Positions 38,929-51,240 of a stretch of 64,000 nucleotides of DNA are shown one piece after another. The DNA lies in the NCBI GenBank assembly GCA_947172415.1, contig OX359191.1, positions 4,216,001 through 4,280,000 on the forward strand, in the 5' to 3' direction. The stretch comes from Chondrosia reniformis. Taxonomy: Eukaryota; Porifera; Demospongiae; Chondrillida; Chondrillidae. The position numbers and the translations under genes were made by a program. Each line of letters opens with the position of its first letter. Within the stretch, counting starts at the first letter, position 1. Below the pieces are notes generated by a model. It made no database searches and was not told the DNA's origin. It saw only the letters and a list, made by a program, of their open reading frames with translations.

Positions 38929-38940
38929 AAAAAAACGATA

Positions 38941-41900
38941 ACTAGTTGTATATACTAGTTGTAATTACTTGTTATTCGTACTAGTTGTATGTACTAGTTG
39001 TATGAACTAGTTGTATGTACTAGTTGTATGTACTAGTTGTAAGTAGTTGTTATTCGTACTAGTTGTATGTACTAGTTGTATGAACTAGTTGTATGTACTA
39101 GTTGTATGTACTAGTTGTAAGTAGTTGTTATTCGTACTAGTTGTATGTACAAGTTGTATGAACTAGTTGTATGTACTAGTTGTATGTACTAGTTGTATGT
39201 GGTGATATCTACTAGTTGTATGTACCAGTTGTTTGTACTAATTGTATGTACTAGTTGTACGTAGTTATATGTACTATTTTAAGTACTAGTTGTGTGTAAT
39301 TGTTGTTTGTACTAGTTATATATACTAGTTGTAGTTAATAATTGTATAAACTTGTTGTATGTATTAGTTGTATGTACTTGTTGTAAGTTCTAGTAGTAAG
39401 TACTTGTTATTCATACTAGTTGTATGTACTAGTTGTATGAACTAGTTGGATGTACTAGTTGGATGTACTAGTTGTATGTAGTGATATCTACTAGTTGTAT
39501 GTACCAGTTGTTTGTACTAATTGTATGTACTAGTAGTACATAGTTATATGTACTATTTTAAGTACTAGTTGTGTGTAATTGTTGTATGTACTAGTTATAT
39601 TTACTTGTTGTAGTTACTAATTGTATAAACTTGTTGTATGTACTAGTTGTATATACTTGTTGTAAGTTTTAGTTGTAAGTACTTGTTATATGTACTAGTT
39701 GTAGGTAATAGTTGTATATACTAGTTGTATGTGTGTTATTGTTGAATGTACTAGTTATATTTACTAGTTGTAGTTACTAGTTTTATGCACTAGGTGTATG
39801 TACTAATTGTTTGTATTAGTAACTAGATGTATGTACTAGTTGTATGTAGTAGTTGTATGTACTAGATACTAGTTGTTTATACTAGTTGTATGTAGTAGTT
39901 TTAGTTACTAGTTGTATGTACTAGTTGTATATTCTAATTGTGTGTACTAGTGACTACATGAATGTAATAGTTGTTTGTAGTAGTTGTATCTAGCAGTTTT
40001 ATGTACTAGATGCTAGTTTTATATATTAGCTGTATGTACTAGTTATGTGCACTAGTTGTATTTACTAATTGTGTGTAATGTTTGTATGTACTAGCTGTAT
40101 GTACTAGTTGTATGTAGTTATATGAACTATTTGTATGTGCTAGTTGTGTGTAATTGTTGTATGTACTAGTTGTAGTGACTAGTTGTAGTTACTATTTATA
40201 TGTACTAGTTGTATGTACTAGTAGAATGTTCTAGTTTTATGTACTGTTTATATGTACTAGTTATATGAGTATGTACTGGTTACATGTACTAATTGTAGGA
40301 ACTAGTTAAATGTACTAGTTAAATGTACTAATTGTATCTACTAGATGAATGTACTAGTTATATGAACTAGTTGTGTGTACTAGTTGTATGTACTAGTTGT
40401 ATGTACTAGTTTCTAGTCTAGTTGTATGTACTAGTTATATGAATTAATTATAGGTGTATTCACTGGTTATATGTACTAGTTGTATGTACTAGTTGTATAC
40501 AGTAGTAAAAATCTGTATTTATTAGTTTTTTGTTGTAGTTGTATGTTCTAGTTGTATGTAGTTATATAAACTAGTTGTATGTACTAGCTGTTTCTAATTG
40601 TTGTATTTACTAGTTGTATGTACTAGTTGTATGTACTAGTTTTATGTACTAGTTGTGTTTTCTAGTTTTATGTACTATATAGTTGTATGTACTATTTGTA
40701 TGTACTAGTTGTATGTACTAGTTTTATGTAGTAGTTGTAAGAACTAGTAACTATCTGTATGTACTAGTTGTAGTTACTAGTTGTATATACTAATTGTGTG
40801 CACTAATCATTTGTACTAGTGTTATGTACTAGTTATATATACTGGATATATATACTACATCTATGTACTAGTTCTAGAACTGGTTGTATGTACTAATTGT
40901 ATGTACTAGTTGTATGTAGTAATTGCATGGACTAGTTGTATATATGTAGTAATTGCATGTACTAGTTGTATGGGCAAGTTATATGAACTGGTTATATGTA
41001 CTAGTTTTTTGTTCTAGTTATAGTACTAGTTTTATGTACAAGTTGAAACTACTATTTACATGTACTACTTGTATTTACTAGTTGTGTGTAATTGTTATAT
41101 GTGCTTGATATATTTAGTAATTGTAGTTACTAGTTGTAATTACTAGTTATAAGTACTCGTTAGTAGTTGGATGTTCTAGTTGTATGTACTAGGACCAGTT
41201 ATATTTACTATTTCGAGGTTCTAGTTGTATATACTTAATTGTAAGTAGTAGTTGCATTTTCTAAATGTATGTACAGTGTATTGTATGCATTAATTATTTT
41301 CTAGTTGTATGTTCCCGTTTTATGTACAAATTGTATGTACTAGTTATGTACTAGTCGTAGGTTCCAGTTGTATGTACTAATTTTATGTATTTGTTATATT
41401 TACAAGTTATCTGTACTAGTTGTATGTACTTGTAATATGTACTCTTTATATGTACTAGTTATATGTGTATGTATTGGTTATACGTACAAGTTGTATGTAC
41501 TTGTAATATTGACTAATTGTATTTACTAGATGTATGTACTCTTTATATATACTAGTTGTTTGTACTGGTTGTTTGTACTAGTTACTAGTTGTATGTTCTA
41601 GTTTTATGTATTAGTTATATGTACTATTTATATGTGTAGGCACTGGTTAGAGGTAATACTTGTATGTACTATTTATATGTACTAGTTTTATGTGTAGGTT
41701 CTGGTTTAATGTACTTGTTGAATGCAGTAGTTTTAGTTACTAGTTGTACGTTCTTGTTCTACGTACTATGTACTAGTTCTACGTACTACTTGTAGTACTT
41801 GTTGTATGTACTAGTTGTATGTACTAGTTGTATGTACTAGTTCAATGTAGTGATATCTACTAGTTGTATGTACCAGTTGTTTGTACTAATTGTATGTACT

Positions 41901-44900
41901 AGTTGTACGTAGTTATATGGACTATTTTAAGTACTAGTTGTGTGTAATTGTTGTATGTACTAGTTATATATACTAGTTGTAGTTACTAATTGTATAAACT
42001 TGTTGTATGTACTAGTTGTACGTACTAGTTGTATGGACTAGTAACTAGTTGTATGTACTAGTTATATGTACTACTTTTTTTGTACTAGTTTATGTACTAT
42101 TTGTAGCTGCTGGTAATTGTTGTATGTTCTAGTTGTATGTACTAGGACTAGTTATGTTTAATAGTTGGAAATTCTAGTTGCATGTACTCAATTGTAAGTA
42201 GTAAATGCATGTTCTAATTGTATGTACTAATTGTAAGTACTAATTATGTGCTAGTTAAATGTTCCAGTTTTAGGTACTTATTTAATGTACCAGCTGTTTG
42301 TATTAGTTGTATGTACTAGTAGTATGTTCTAGTTTTATTAACTGGTTGTATGTACTAGTTGTACTAGTTGAATGTACTAATTGTATGTACTAGTGGTATA
42401 TTCTAGTTTTATGGACTATTTATATGTACTAGTTATATGTGTAGGGTATTGGTTATTTGTACTAGTTGTATGTACTAATTACATGTACTGGTTGTATGTA
42501 TTAGATATACGTACCGGTTATATGTACTAGTTCTATGTACTAGTTTTAGTACTAGTTGTATGTACTAGTTGTATGTAGGAGTTGTATGTACTAGTTGTAT
42601 GTACTAGTTGTATGTACTAGTTGTATGTAGGAGTTGTGTGTACTAGTTGTATGTACTAGTTGCATGTACTAGTTGTGTGTAGTAGTTGTATGTACTAGTT
42701 GTATCTAGTTATATGTACTAGTTGTATACAGTAGTTTGTGTAATTATTGTATGTACCAGTTATATTTACTAGTTGTAGTTACTAGTTTTATGTTCTAGTT
42801 GTATATACTAGTTAAACGGACTAGTGACTAGTTGTATGTGCAAGTTGTATGTACTAATCGTATGTACTAGTTATATGTGCAAGTTATATGTACTAGTTAT
42901 ATTTACTAGTTGTAGTTACTAGTTGTATATACTATTTGTAGGTACTACTTCTGTGTACCAAGTGTATGTGCTAGTTGTTTGTACTATTAATTATATGTAT
43001 GTACTAGTTGTAAGTACTAGTTGTATGTATTAGTAGTATGTACTAGTTGTGTATACTAGTTATATGTACTAGTTTTTTGTCCTAGTTTTATGTACTAGTT
43101 GTATATAGTTATATGTACTACTTATATTTACTAATTGTGTGTAATTGTTTTATGTACTAGTTATATTTACTAGTTGTAGTTACTTGTTGCATGTACTAGC
43201 TATAAGAACTCGTTACTAGTTGTTTGTTCTAGTTGTATATACTAGGACTAGTTATAGTTAATAGTTAGAAGTTCTAGTTGTATCTACGCAATTGTAGGTA
43301 GTAGTTGCATGGTCTAATTGCATATACTAATTGTGTGTACTAGTTATGTGCCAGTTGTATCTTCCAGTTGTATGTACTAATGGTATGTACTAGTTGTAGG
43401 TACTAATTGTATGTACTAATTTTATGTACTTGTTAGATGTACTAGTTGTATGTACTAGTTGTGTGTACTAGTTGTCTGTACTAGTTGTAAGTAGTCGTTA
43501 CTAGTTGTTTGTTCAAGGTGTATGTAGTAGGACTAGTTATATGTACTACTTGTATGTTCTAGTTGTATATACTAATAGTATGTTCTAGTTGTATGTACTA
43601 GTTCCATGTACTAGTTGTAGAACTTGTTGTATGTACTAGTTGTGTGTACTAGTTGTATTTACTACTTGTGTGTAGTAATTGTATGTACTAGTTGTCTGTA
43701 TTAGCTGTATGTAGTTATATGTCCTAGTTGTAGTCCTAGTTGTATATACTAGTTGTATGTCCTAGTTGTACTAGTTGAATGTACTAGTTGTATGTACTAG
43801 TTGTAAGTAGTCCTTACTAGTTGTATGTTAAACTTGTATGTAGGAGGACTAGCTATATTTACTAGTTGGAGGTTCTAGTTGTATGTACTATTTGTATGTA
43901 CTAGTTTCTAGTCTAGTTGTATGTACTAGTTATATGCACTAGTTATATGTGTATGTACTAGTTGTATGTAGTAGTTGTATTTACTAGTTGTATTTACTAG
44001 TTTTATGTACTACTTGTATGTACTAGTTTCTAGTCTAGTTGTATATACTAGTTATATGCACTAGTTATATGTGTATGCACTGGTTATATGTACTAGTTGT
44101 ATGTTCTAGTTATATGTCCTGGTTGTAGTCCTAGTTTTATTAACTTGTTGTATGTACTAGTTGTATTAGTTGAATGTACTAGTTGTATGTACTAGTTGTA
44201 AGTAGTCGTTACTAGTTGTATGTTCAAGTTGTATGTCCTCAATTGCAAGTAGTAGTTGCATGTTCAAAATAAATGTACTAATTGTATGTACTAGTTATGT
44301 GCTAGTTGTATGTTCCAGTTGTATGTACTCATTGTATGTACTAGTTGTAGGTACTAATTGTATGTACTAATTTTATGTTCTTGTTAGTTGCGCTAGTTGA
44401 ATGTACTAGTTGTATGTATTAGTGGTGTGTTCCAGTTTTATGTACTATTTATATGTACTAGTTATATGTGTAGGTATTGGTTATTTGTACTAGTTGTATG
44501 TACTAGTTATAGTACTGGTTGTATGTACTAGTTGTATGTACTAGTTGTTGGTACTAGTTGTATGTGCTAGTTGTATTTACTAGTTGTATGTAGGAATTGT
44601 GTGTACTAGTTGTATGTACTAGTTGCATGTACTAGTTGCATGTACTAGTTGTGTGTAGAGTTGTATGTAGTTATATGTACTAGTTGTATGTAGTAGTTTG
44701 TGTAATTATTGTATGTACCAGTTATATTTACTAGTTGTAGTTACTAGTTATATGTTCTAGTTGTATATACTAGTTAAACGGACTAGTGACTAGTTGTACG
44801 TACTAGTTGTATGTACTAATTGTATGTACTAGTTGTATGTACTAGTTTCATTTACTAGTTATATGTTCTAGTTTTTTGTACTATTTATATATGCTAATTA

Positions 44901-47900
44901 TATGTGTAGGTACTGGTTATATGTACTAGTTGTATGTACTAGTTATAGTACTGGTTGTATGTACTAGTTGTATGTACTAGTTGTTGGTACTAGTTGTATG
45001 TTCTAGTTGTATTTACTAGTTGTATGTAGGAATTGTGTGTACTAGTTGTATGTACTAATTGTATGTACTAGTTGTATGTACTAGTTTCATTTACTAGTTA
45101 TATGTTCTAGTTTTTTGTACTAGTTATATATGCAAATTATATGTGTAGGTACTGGTTATATGTACTAGTTGTATGTACTAGTTATATGTACTAGTTGTAT
45201 ATACTAGTTGTATGTACAGGTTATATGTAGTAGTTATGTGTAATTTTTCCATGTATTAGTTGTATATGCAATTTATATGTACTGGTTATATTTGTAGTTC
45301 TATGTACTAGTTGTAGTACTGGTTCTATATACTAGTAATATGTACTAGTTGTATATACTAGGTGTTTGTACTAATTGTAGTTGAATGTTCTAGTTGTATG
45401 TACTAGTTGTGCGTAATTGATGTATGTACAAGTTATATTTACTAATTGTAGTTAATAGTTGTATGTACCAGTTGTATAAACTAGTTGTATGCGCTAGTTG
45501 AATGTACTAGTTGTGTGAACCAGTTGAATGTACTAGTTGTATGTAGTAGTTGTGTGTACAAGTTGCATGTACTAGATGTGTGAACTAGTTCTATGTACTA
45601 GTTGTATGTAGTAGTTCTGTGTAGTAGTTGTATGTACTAGTTGTGTGTACTAGTTGTATATAGTTATAGGTAATAGTTGTATGTCCTAGTTGTGCCTAAT
45701 TGTTGTATGTACTAGTTATATTTACAAGTTATTATTACAAGGTGTATGTACTAGTGGTATGTACTAGTTGTATGTACTACTAACTAGTGTATGTACTAGT
45801 TGTATGTAGTAGTTACTAGTTGTATGTACTACTTATATGAACTAGTTGTATGTACTAGTTGTATGTAGTAGTAACTAGGTGTTTATACTAGTTGTATGTA
45901 CCAGTTGTATGTACCAGTAACTATCTGTATGTACTAGTTATAGGTACTAGTTTTATGTACTAGTTGTATTTACTAGTTGTGTGTAGTTTTATGTACTACA
46001 TGTACGTACTAGTTGGTTCGTAATTGTTGTATGCACTAGTTATATTTACTTCTTGTATGTACTACTTGTATGTATTAGGTTTATGTACTAGTAAATAGCT
46101 GTATGTACTATTTGTATGAACTATAGTTGTATGTAGTTATATGTACTTGTTGTATGTATGTGTAATTCTTGTAAGTACTAGATATATTTACTAGTTGCAG
46201 TTACTAGTTTGTACGTAGTAGTAACTAGTTGTATGTACTAATTGTAGTGAAAGTTGTATGTCTAAGTTATATGTACTGGTTAAATGTACTAGTTCTATGT
46301 ACCAGTTATAGTACTAGTTGTAAGTACTAGTTGTATTTACTAGTTGTATATACTAGTTGTATGAACTAGTAACTAGTAGTATTTACTAGTTTTATGTACT
46401 AGTTGTATGTACTAATAACAATCTGTATTAACTAGTTGTATGAACTAGTTGTATGTACTAGTTTCTAGTCTAGTTGTATGAACTAGTTATATGTCCTGGT
46501 TGTAGTACTAGTTTTATATACTGGTTGTATGTACTAGTTGTACTAGTTGAATGTACTAGTTGTATGTACTAGTCTTAAGTAGTCGTTACTAGTTATATGT
46601 TCAAGTTGTATGTACTCAATTGTAAGTAGTAGTTGCATGTTCAAATTGTATGTACTAATTGTATGTACTAGTTATGTGCTAGTTGTATGTTCCAGTTATA
46701 TGTACTAATTGTATATACTAGTTGTAGGTACTAATTCTATGTACTAATTTTATGAACTTGTTTGATGTGCTAGTTGTATGTTCCAGTTGTGTGTACTAAT
46801 TGTATGTACTAGTTGTAGGTGCTAATTGTATGTCTTAATTTTATGAACTGGTCGGATGTTCTAGTTTTATGTACCAGTAGTATGTTTTAGTTTTATGTAC
46901 TATTTATATGTACTAGTTATATGTGTAGGTACTGGTTATATGAACTAGTTATATGTACTAGTTGTATATATTAGATATATATACTGGTTATATGTACTAG
47001 TTATATGTACTAGTTGTATGTATTAGATATATATACTGGTTATATGTACTAAATCTATGTACTAGTTGTATGTACTAGTTGTAATTACTAGTTGTATGTA
47101 GTTGTTGTATGAACTAGTAAGTAGTTGTATGTACTGGTCTTATATACTAGTCTTATGTCCTACTTGTATGAACTAGTCGTATGTACTAGTTGTATGTAGT
47201 TATATGTACTCGTTGTATGTAGTAGTTTGTGTAATTTTTGTATGTACCAGTTATATTTACTAGTTGTAGTAACTAGTTTTATGCACTAGTTGTATGTACT
47301 AGCTGTACGTACTAGGGACTAGTTGTATGTACTTGTTGTAGGTACTAGTTGTATGTAGACATTTTATGTACTAGTAACTAGTTATATGTTCTAGTTTTAG
47401 GTACTAGTGCTAAGTACTAGTTATATGTACTACTTGTATGTACTAGTTGTGTGGAATTGTTGAATGTACTCGCTTTATTTCCTAGTTGTCGTTACTAGTT
47501 GTATGTACTACTTGAATGTATTAGTAACTGTGTGTATGTACCAGTTGTAGATACTTTTTGTATGTACTAGTTGTATGTAGTTATATGTACTACTTGCATG
47601 TAGTAGTTTTGTGTAATTGTTGTATATACTAGTAATATTTATTAGTTGTAGTTACTAGTTGTTGTTTTAGTTGTATGTACTAGTGGTAAGTACTAAGTGT
47701 TTGTAATTATATGTAGTACTTGCATGTACTAGTTATGTATAATTGTTGTATATACTAGTTTTATTTACTAGTTGTAGTTACTAGTTATATGTTTAAGTTG
47801 TAAGTACTAATTATATGGATTAGTAACTAGATGTATGTAGCGGTTGTATGTACTAGTTGTATGTTCTAGTTGTATGTACTACTTGTATGTACTAGTCACT

Positions 47901-48327
47901 ATCTGTATGTCCTAGTTGAATGTATAAGTGGTATGTAATAGTTGCATGTAGTTATATGTTCTAGTTTTATGTACTAGTTGTGTGTAATTGTTGTGTGTAC
48001 TAATTATATGTACTACTTGTAGTTACTAGTTGTATGTACTAGTTGTATGTACTAGTTGTGTGAACTAGTTGTATATACTAGTAACTAGTTGTATGTACTA
48101 GATATATATACTGGTTGTTTGTACTAGTTGTTTGTACTCGTTGTAGTTACTAGTTGTATGTACTACATGTATGTACTAGTTTTATGTACTACTTGAATGT
48201 ATTAGTAACTGTCTGTATTTACCAGTTGTAGTTACTTGTTGTATGCACTAGTTGTATGTAGTCGTATGTACTTCTTGCATGTAGTAGTTTTGTGTAATTG
48301 TTGTATATACTAGTTATATTTACTAGT
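38941..48327 (+). repeat. 13-bp satellite block, forward orientation (9.4 kb)
   Basis: The longest uninterrupted block. A sub-array of about 80 bp is repeated at 38950-39200, and a larger copy at 44505-44700 is repeated at 44941-45060 (436-bp offset). The four-monomer cassette occurs near 39570, 41940, 43135, 47440, 47600, 47740 and 48285. No gene. Confidence 0.9.
44505..45130 (+). repeat. local higher-order duplication in satellite
   Basis: AGTTATAGTACTGGTTG begins at 44505 and again at 44941, followed by the same series of variants. A CTAGTTTCATTTAC variant recurs at 44842 and 45081. This is a patchwork of recent short duplications. Confidence 0.7.
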
Positions 48328-48328
48328 T

Positions 48329-49369
48329 GTGAATCTGGCAAGATACCTCCATACTGCCAATGATCCACTCATAGCTGTTGTGGTTAAACACCAAAAGTGG
48401 CTGGAGTGCTCAAAGCAGAGGAGGACTGTCTTGAAAGAAGCCAGATTGATACTGAGAAGCCACGGAATAGAACTAGAACCGGAAATGTGGCTGAAGACAG
48501 ATCCCTCACAAAATAGTGTAAGAGAATGGAGGAGAGTGGCACGTGAGCTCCGGGAGGCTCAGACTGAAAGGTTAAAAAGTAACCTAGCCGAAAAGTCTCA
48601 CCAGGGCTCATACCACAGACAAGTCACAAATAGGGAGTCTTATGTGTGGCTTTCTGAGGGGAGACTCAGACCTCAAACTGAGGCTCTGATTCTCGCAGCC
48701 CAAGATGATGTGCTGCACACTAGGTGGTACCAAAATAGGATTCTGAAGAATTCTAGCCTCCTAATGTGCAGAGAATGTGGCAAGGCTATGGAAACGGTCA
48801 AACACATACTAAACATGTGTGAGCCCAAGGGATTTTCTCTCTACAAAGAGAGGCATGACCGGGCAATACTGATAGTGTTGTGGAGACTGTTGAAAGAATA
48901 TGGATTCAAGCAGGAAGAGCCCTGGTACAAACTAGAAGCAAAACCAGTCTATGAGAATAGGGCTGTCAAAATCTTGTGGGATCCTAGTATCCCTACAGAT
49001 GATGAAATGACAGAAAGAAGGCCAGACTTAGTGGTTGAGGATCGGCTAAGTAAGTCCATCTTCATTATTGAGATGTCAGTTCCTACTGACAGCAATATTA
49101 ATGGAAGATGGCAAGAGAAGTTCCAAAAGTACCAGAAGCTGGCAGCTGATATGAGGAAACAATTTAGGGGCTACCGAATTAAGGTAGTCCCGATGATAAT
49201 TGGTGCTTTGGGGACAGTGGACACGCTCCTGGAAGACCTTAGGGGAATTCCAAAGCTGTCAAAAAGTGCAGTAGAAGTGAAGAGAGCCATGCAGAGAACT
49301 GTTCTCTGTTCGGCTGTGAGGATATTGAGGCGACATCTATCTGTTGAGGGATTGGGGCCTGTACGATAA
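48329..49369 (+). CDS. C-terminal part of LINE polyprotein with restriction-like endonuclease
   Basis: 346 residues with no internal stop, but the first codon is a GTG formed at the satellite junction, so the N-terminal DNA-binding and reverse-transcriptase regions are missing. After a basic, Arg/Glu-rich linker come a CCHC zinc knuckle (Cys147, Cys150, His159, Cys164) and RHD at 175-177. The restriction-like nuclease signature follows: RPDLVVED (231-238) and IIEMSVP (246-252), with Asp233 and Glu248 as likely metal ligands and a Lys-rich KFQKYQK after them. This order, CCHC then PD-(D/E)xK, is that of the R2, R4, NeSL and Hero groups, whose nuclease lies C-terminal to the RT. The exact clade is open. 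Confidence 0.85.
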   Translation: MNLARYLHTANDPLIAVVVKHQKWLECSKQRRTVLKEARLILRSHGIELEPEMWLKTDPSQNSVREWRRVARELREAQTERLKSNLAEKSHQGSYHRQVTNRESYVWLSEGRLRPQTEALILAAQDDVLHTRWYQNRILKNSSLLMCRECGKAMETVKHILNMCEPKGFSLYKERHDRAILIVLWRLLKEYGFKQEEPWYKLEAKPVYENRAVKILWDPSIPTDDEMTERRPDLVVEDRLSKSIFIIEMSVPTDSNINGRWQEKFQKYQKLAADMRKQFRGYRIKVVPMIIGALGTVDTLLEDLRGIPKLSKSAVEVKRAMQRTVLCSAVRILRRHLSVEGLGPVR

Positions 49370-49576
49370 GTAGTCCTGTCCCAGTCCTTGCCTGTCAACC
49401 TCTGGAAAGCAGTGGTGGATTGGTGTATGGAGGTACTCCCTCCTATTATGACGGTCAACTTTGGCCCGATGTGCACCCGTCTGCTGCTGTCAGAAGGAGG
49501 AAAAGCCGAGGCTTCTGGCTAAAAACCCAAAGAAAGGAAAACGTAACTGACTGAGGGTTGTCCAAGCCAGATACTC

Positions 49577-49600
49577 CTTGCCTTAGTACACTAAGGCAAG
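49577..49600 (+). other. perfect 10-bp stem-loop in LINE 3' UTR
   Basis: CTTGCCTTAG, loop TACA, then its exact complement. It lies about 50 bases before the 3' end, where some LINEs carry a hairpin recognised by their own reverse transcriptase. It could also act as an RNA stability element. Confidence 0.6.
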
Positions 49601-49650
49601 AAGTAACAAGGTTCTCCGTTAAGGCTTTTGTTTTTCAAGTAAGTAGTTAC

Positions 49651-50180
49651 TAGTTATATATATGTTTTATTTGTAAGTACTAATTGTATGGTTTAGTAAC
49701 TAGATGTATGTAGTAGTTGTATGTACTTGTAGTTTGTTCTAGTTGTATGTACTAGTTGTATGTACTATTCGAATGTACTATTAACTATCTGTATGTCCTA
49801 GTTGAATGTGGTAGTTGTATTTAGAAGTTACATGTAGTTATATGTACTAATTTTATGTACTAGTTGTGTGTAATTGTTGTATGTACTAGTTATATTTACT
49901 ACTTGTAGTTACTAGTTGCATGTACTAGTTGTGTGAACTATTGGAAGTACTAGTTACTAGTTGTATGTTCTAGATATATATACTGGTTATATGTACTAGT
50001 TGTATGTACTTGTAACTATCTGTATGTCCTAGTTGAATGTATTAGTTGTGTGTACTAGTTTTATGTACTAGTTTTATGTACTAGATACACGTTGTATATT
50101 CTAGTTTTATGAACTAGAATATACAACTGTGTGTAATTTTTGTATGTAATAGTTATATTTACTAGTTGTAGTTACTATAG
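49651..50180 (+). repeat. 13-bp satellite block, forward orientation
   Basis: Forward units that continue the cassette interrupted by the LINE; a full cassette lies near 49865-49920. No gene. Confidence 0.88.
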
Positions 50181-50311
50181 TGCAAATCATCATAAAATTC
50201 CCTAAATTTCGATAGCCATTTCAGCGATCACTTGTGCCGGTGGATTAAATCCTATCTTTCCAACAGAGTCTAAGCACTTGCTGTTAACGATACATTCTCA
50301 CCATATCTGCT
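50181..50311 (+). pseudogene. small scrap of LINE reverse transcriptase plus unknown sequence
   Basis: Bases 50225-50311 match 31828-31915 of the LINE (region coding CQWIKSYLSNRV) with a few substitutions. The preceding ~45 bases are neither satellite nor recognised. It is too short to have arrived by normal retrotransposition. Confidence 0.8.
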
Positions 50312-50500
50312 AGTACATACAAACCTATTTGCTAGTTTAATGTACTAGTTGCAAATACTAGTTGTATGTACTAGTTTTAGGTACTAGTGGTATGTACAAA
50401 TTGAATGTACTAGTTGAATGTACTAATTGTACATTCTAGTTGTATGTACTAGTAATATGTACTGGTTGTATGTACTAGTTATTTGTACTAGTTGCATATC
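50312..50500 (+). repeat. 13-bp satellite, forward orientation
   Basis: Short stretch of forward units between the LINE scrap and the next insert. No gene. Confidence 0.8.
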
Positions 50501-51240
50501 AGAGAGTACAGTAGTACTCTCTATGTAGGGATGGTACGGGTTGTTCGTTTTCCCTTTACATTGGTATAGGAGCGAAAATCCGAAATAGGCTGAAAATCGC
50601 CGAAAAAAGCTATGTATAGTTAAAAATACACCAGCCATGCTATGAACTGGCCTTAAAGGCAATCGACCGTGTTCCGCTAGCAAATGGGCGAACTTTGAAA
50701 TATCCGATTTTCGTTTTCTTCTTCTTCATCTTCTTCGCCCGCTGTAACTAAACAAGGAAGTTAGTTTTCGGGCTACTTCTGAAGCGAAAATACTCCAAAT
50801 TTTCCGCACTGTATTTTTTTGTAGAAGCGAGAGCAATAATGTTATTATTGGGCATGACGGTTTTCGTGGACCAAGAGTCAATAAAATTCAATAAATTCGC
50901 CATTTTAATGACGTCATATTCAGTCGAAGATTGCGAAACCAAAATGGTCCATTATATAATTCCTAGCTTATGCTCCATAAAAAGTACAGAAATTAGAGAA
51001 TAATAAAAATTTTCTACAACAATAGAAGAAGATGTAGGGATGACACAAAAAGCATAGAAACAAGAAAGGGATGTTACACAGTGAAGAATTATTTATGCAC
51101 GAATCCTACAAGCAAGGGTGTTGTATGATTCATGCATAAATAATTCTTCACTGTGTAACATCCCTTTCTTGTTTCTATGCCTTTTGTGCCATCCCTACAT
51201 CTTCTACTTTTGTTGTAGAAAATGTTTATTATTCTCTTAC
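50501..51240. mobile_element. unassigned 740-bp insert ending in a long hairpin
   Basis: Non-satellite sequence. It opens with a perfect palindrome AGAGAGTAC/GTACTCTCT (50501-50522, 4-base loop), contains ATGTAGGGATG at 50523-50533 that recurs in the hairpin arms, a TGACGTCA palindrome near 50909, and many TTTTCG/CGAAAA words, then the hairpin. Two minus-strand frames (86 and 64 residues) have no recognisable motif. The structure suggests a foldback or MITE-like element, but the outer limits do not form obvious terminal repeats with each other. Confidence 0.45.
50995..51236. repeat. near-perfect inverted repeat, ~116-bp arms, 9-bp loop
   Basis: The left arm (50995-51111) is the reverse complement of the right arm (51121-51236) with only a few differences, for example CACAAAAAGC versus GCCTTTTGTG. 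The loop is GCAAGGGTG. An RNA copy would be a long hairpin. Confidence 0.9.

Larger units (their letters stand above)
37593..38940 (-). mobile_element. 2A-bearing CR1-like LINE, internally deleted
   Basis: On the minus strand: a T-rich 5' leader, an ORF with 2A-like motif and PHD finger, an APE endonuclease domain, then directly (from about 37680) a short 3' segment ending in AAATAATAAT and (ATCT)n. The reverse transcriptase expected after the endonuclease is missing, so the element has a 5' end and a 3' end but no middle. Forward satellite flanks both sides. Confidence 0.8.
48328..49650 (+). mobile_element. R2/NeSL-type LINE, 5'-truncated
   Basis: It starts abruptly inside a satellite cassette (TAGTTGT then GAATCTGG) and ends near 49640 in CAAGTAAGT before satellite resumes. 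It includes the C-terminal half of the ORF and a ~270-bp 3' UTR with a strong hairpin. The 5' truncation is typical of target-primed reverse transcription. Confidence 0.82.

Noticed and set aside
50423..50942. Two minus-strand ORFs (86 and 64 residues) in the hairpin insert
   Set aside because: No motif, one begins in satellite, and the composition matches non-coding AT-rich DNA.
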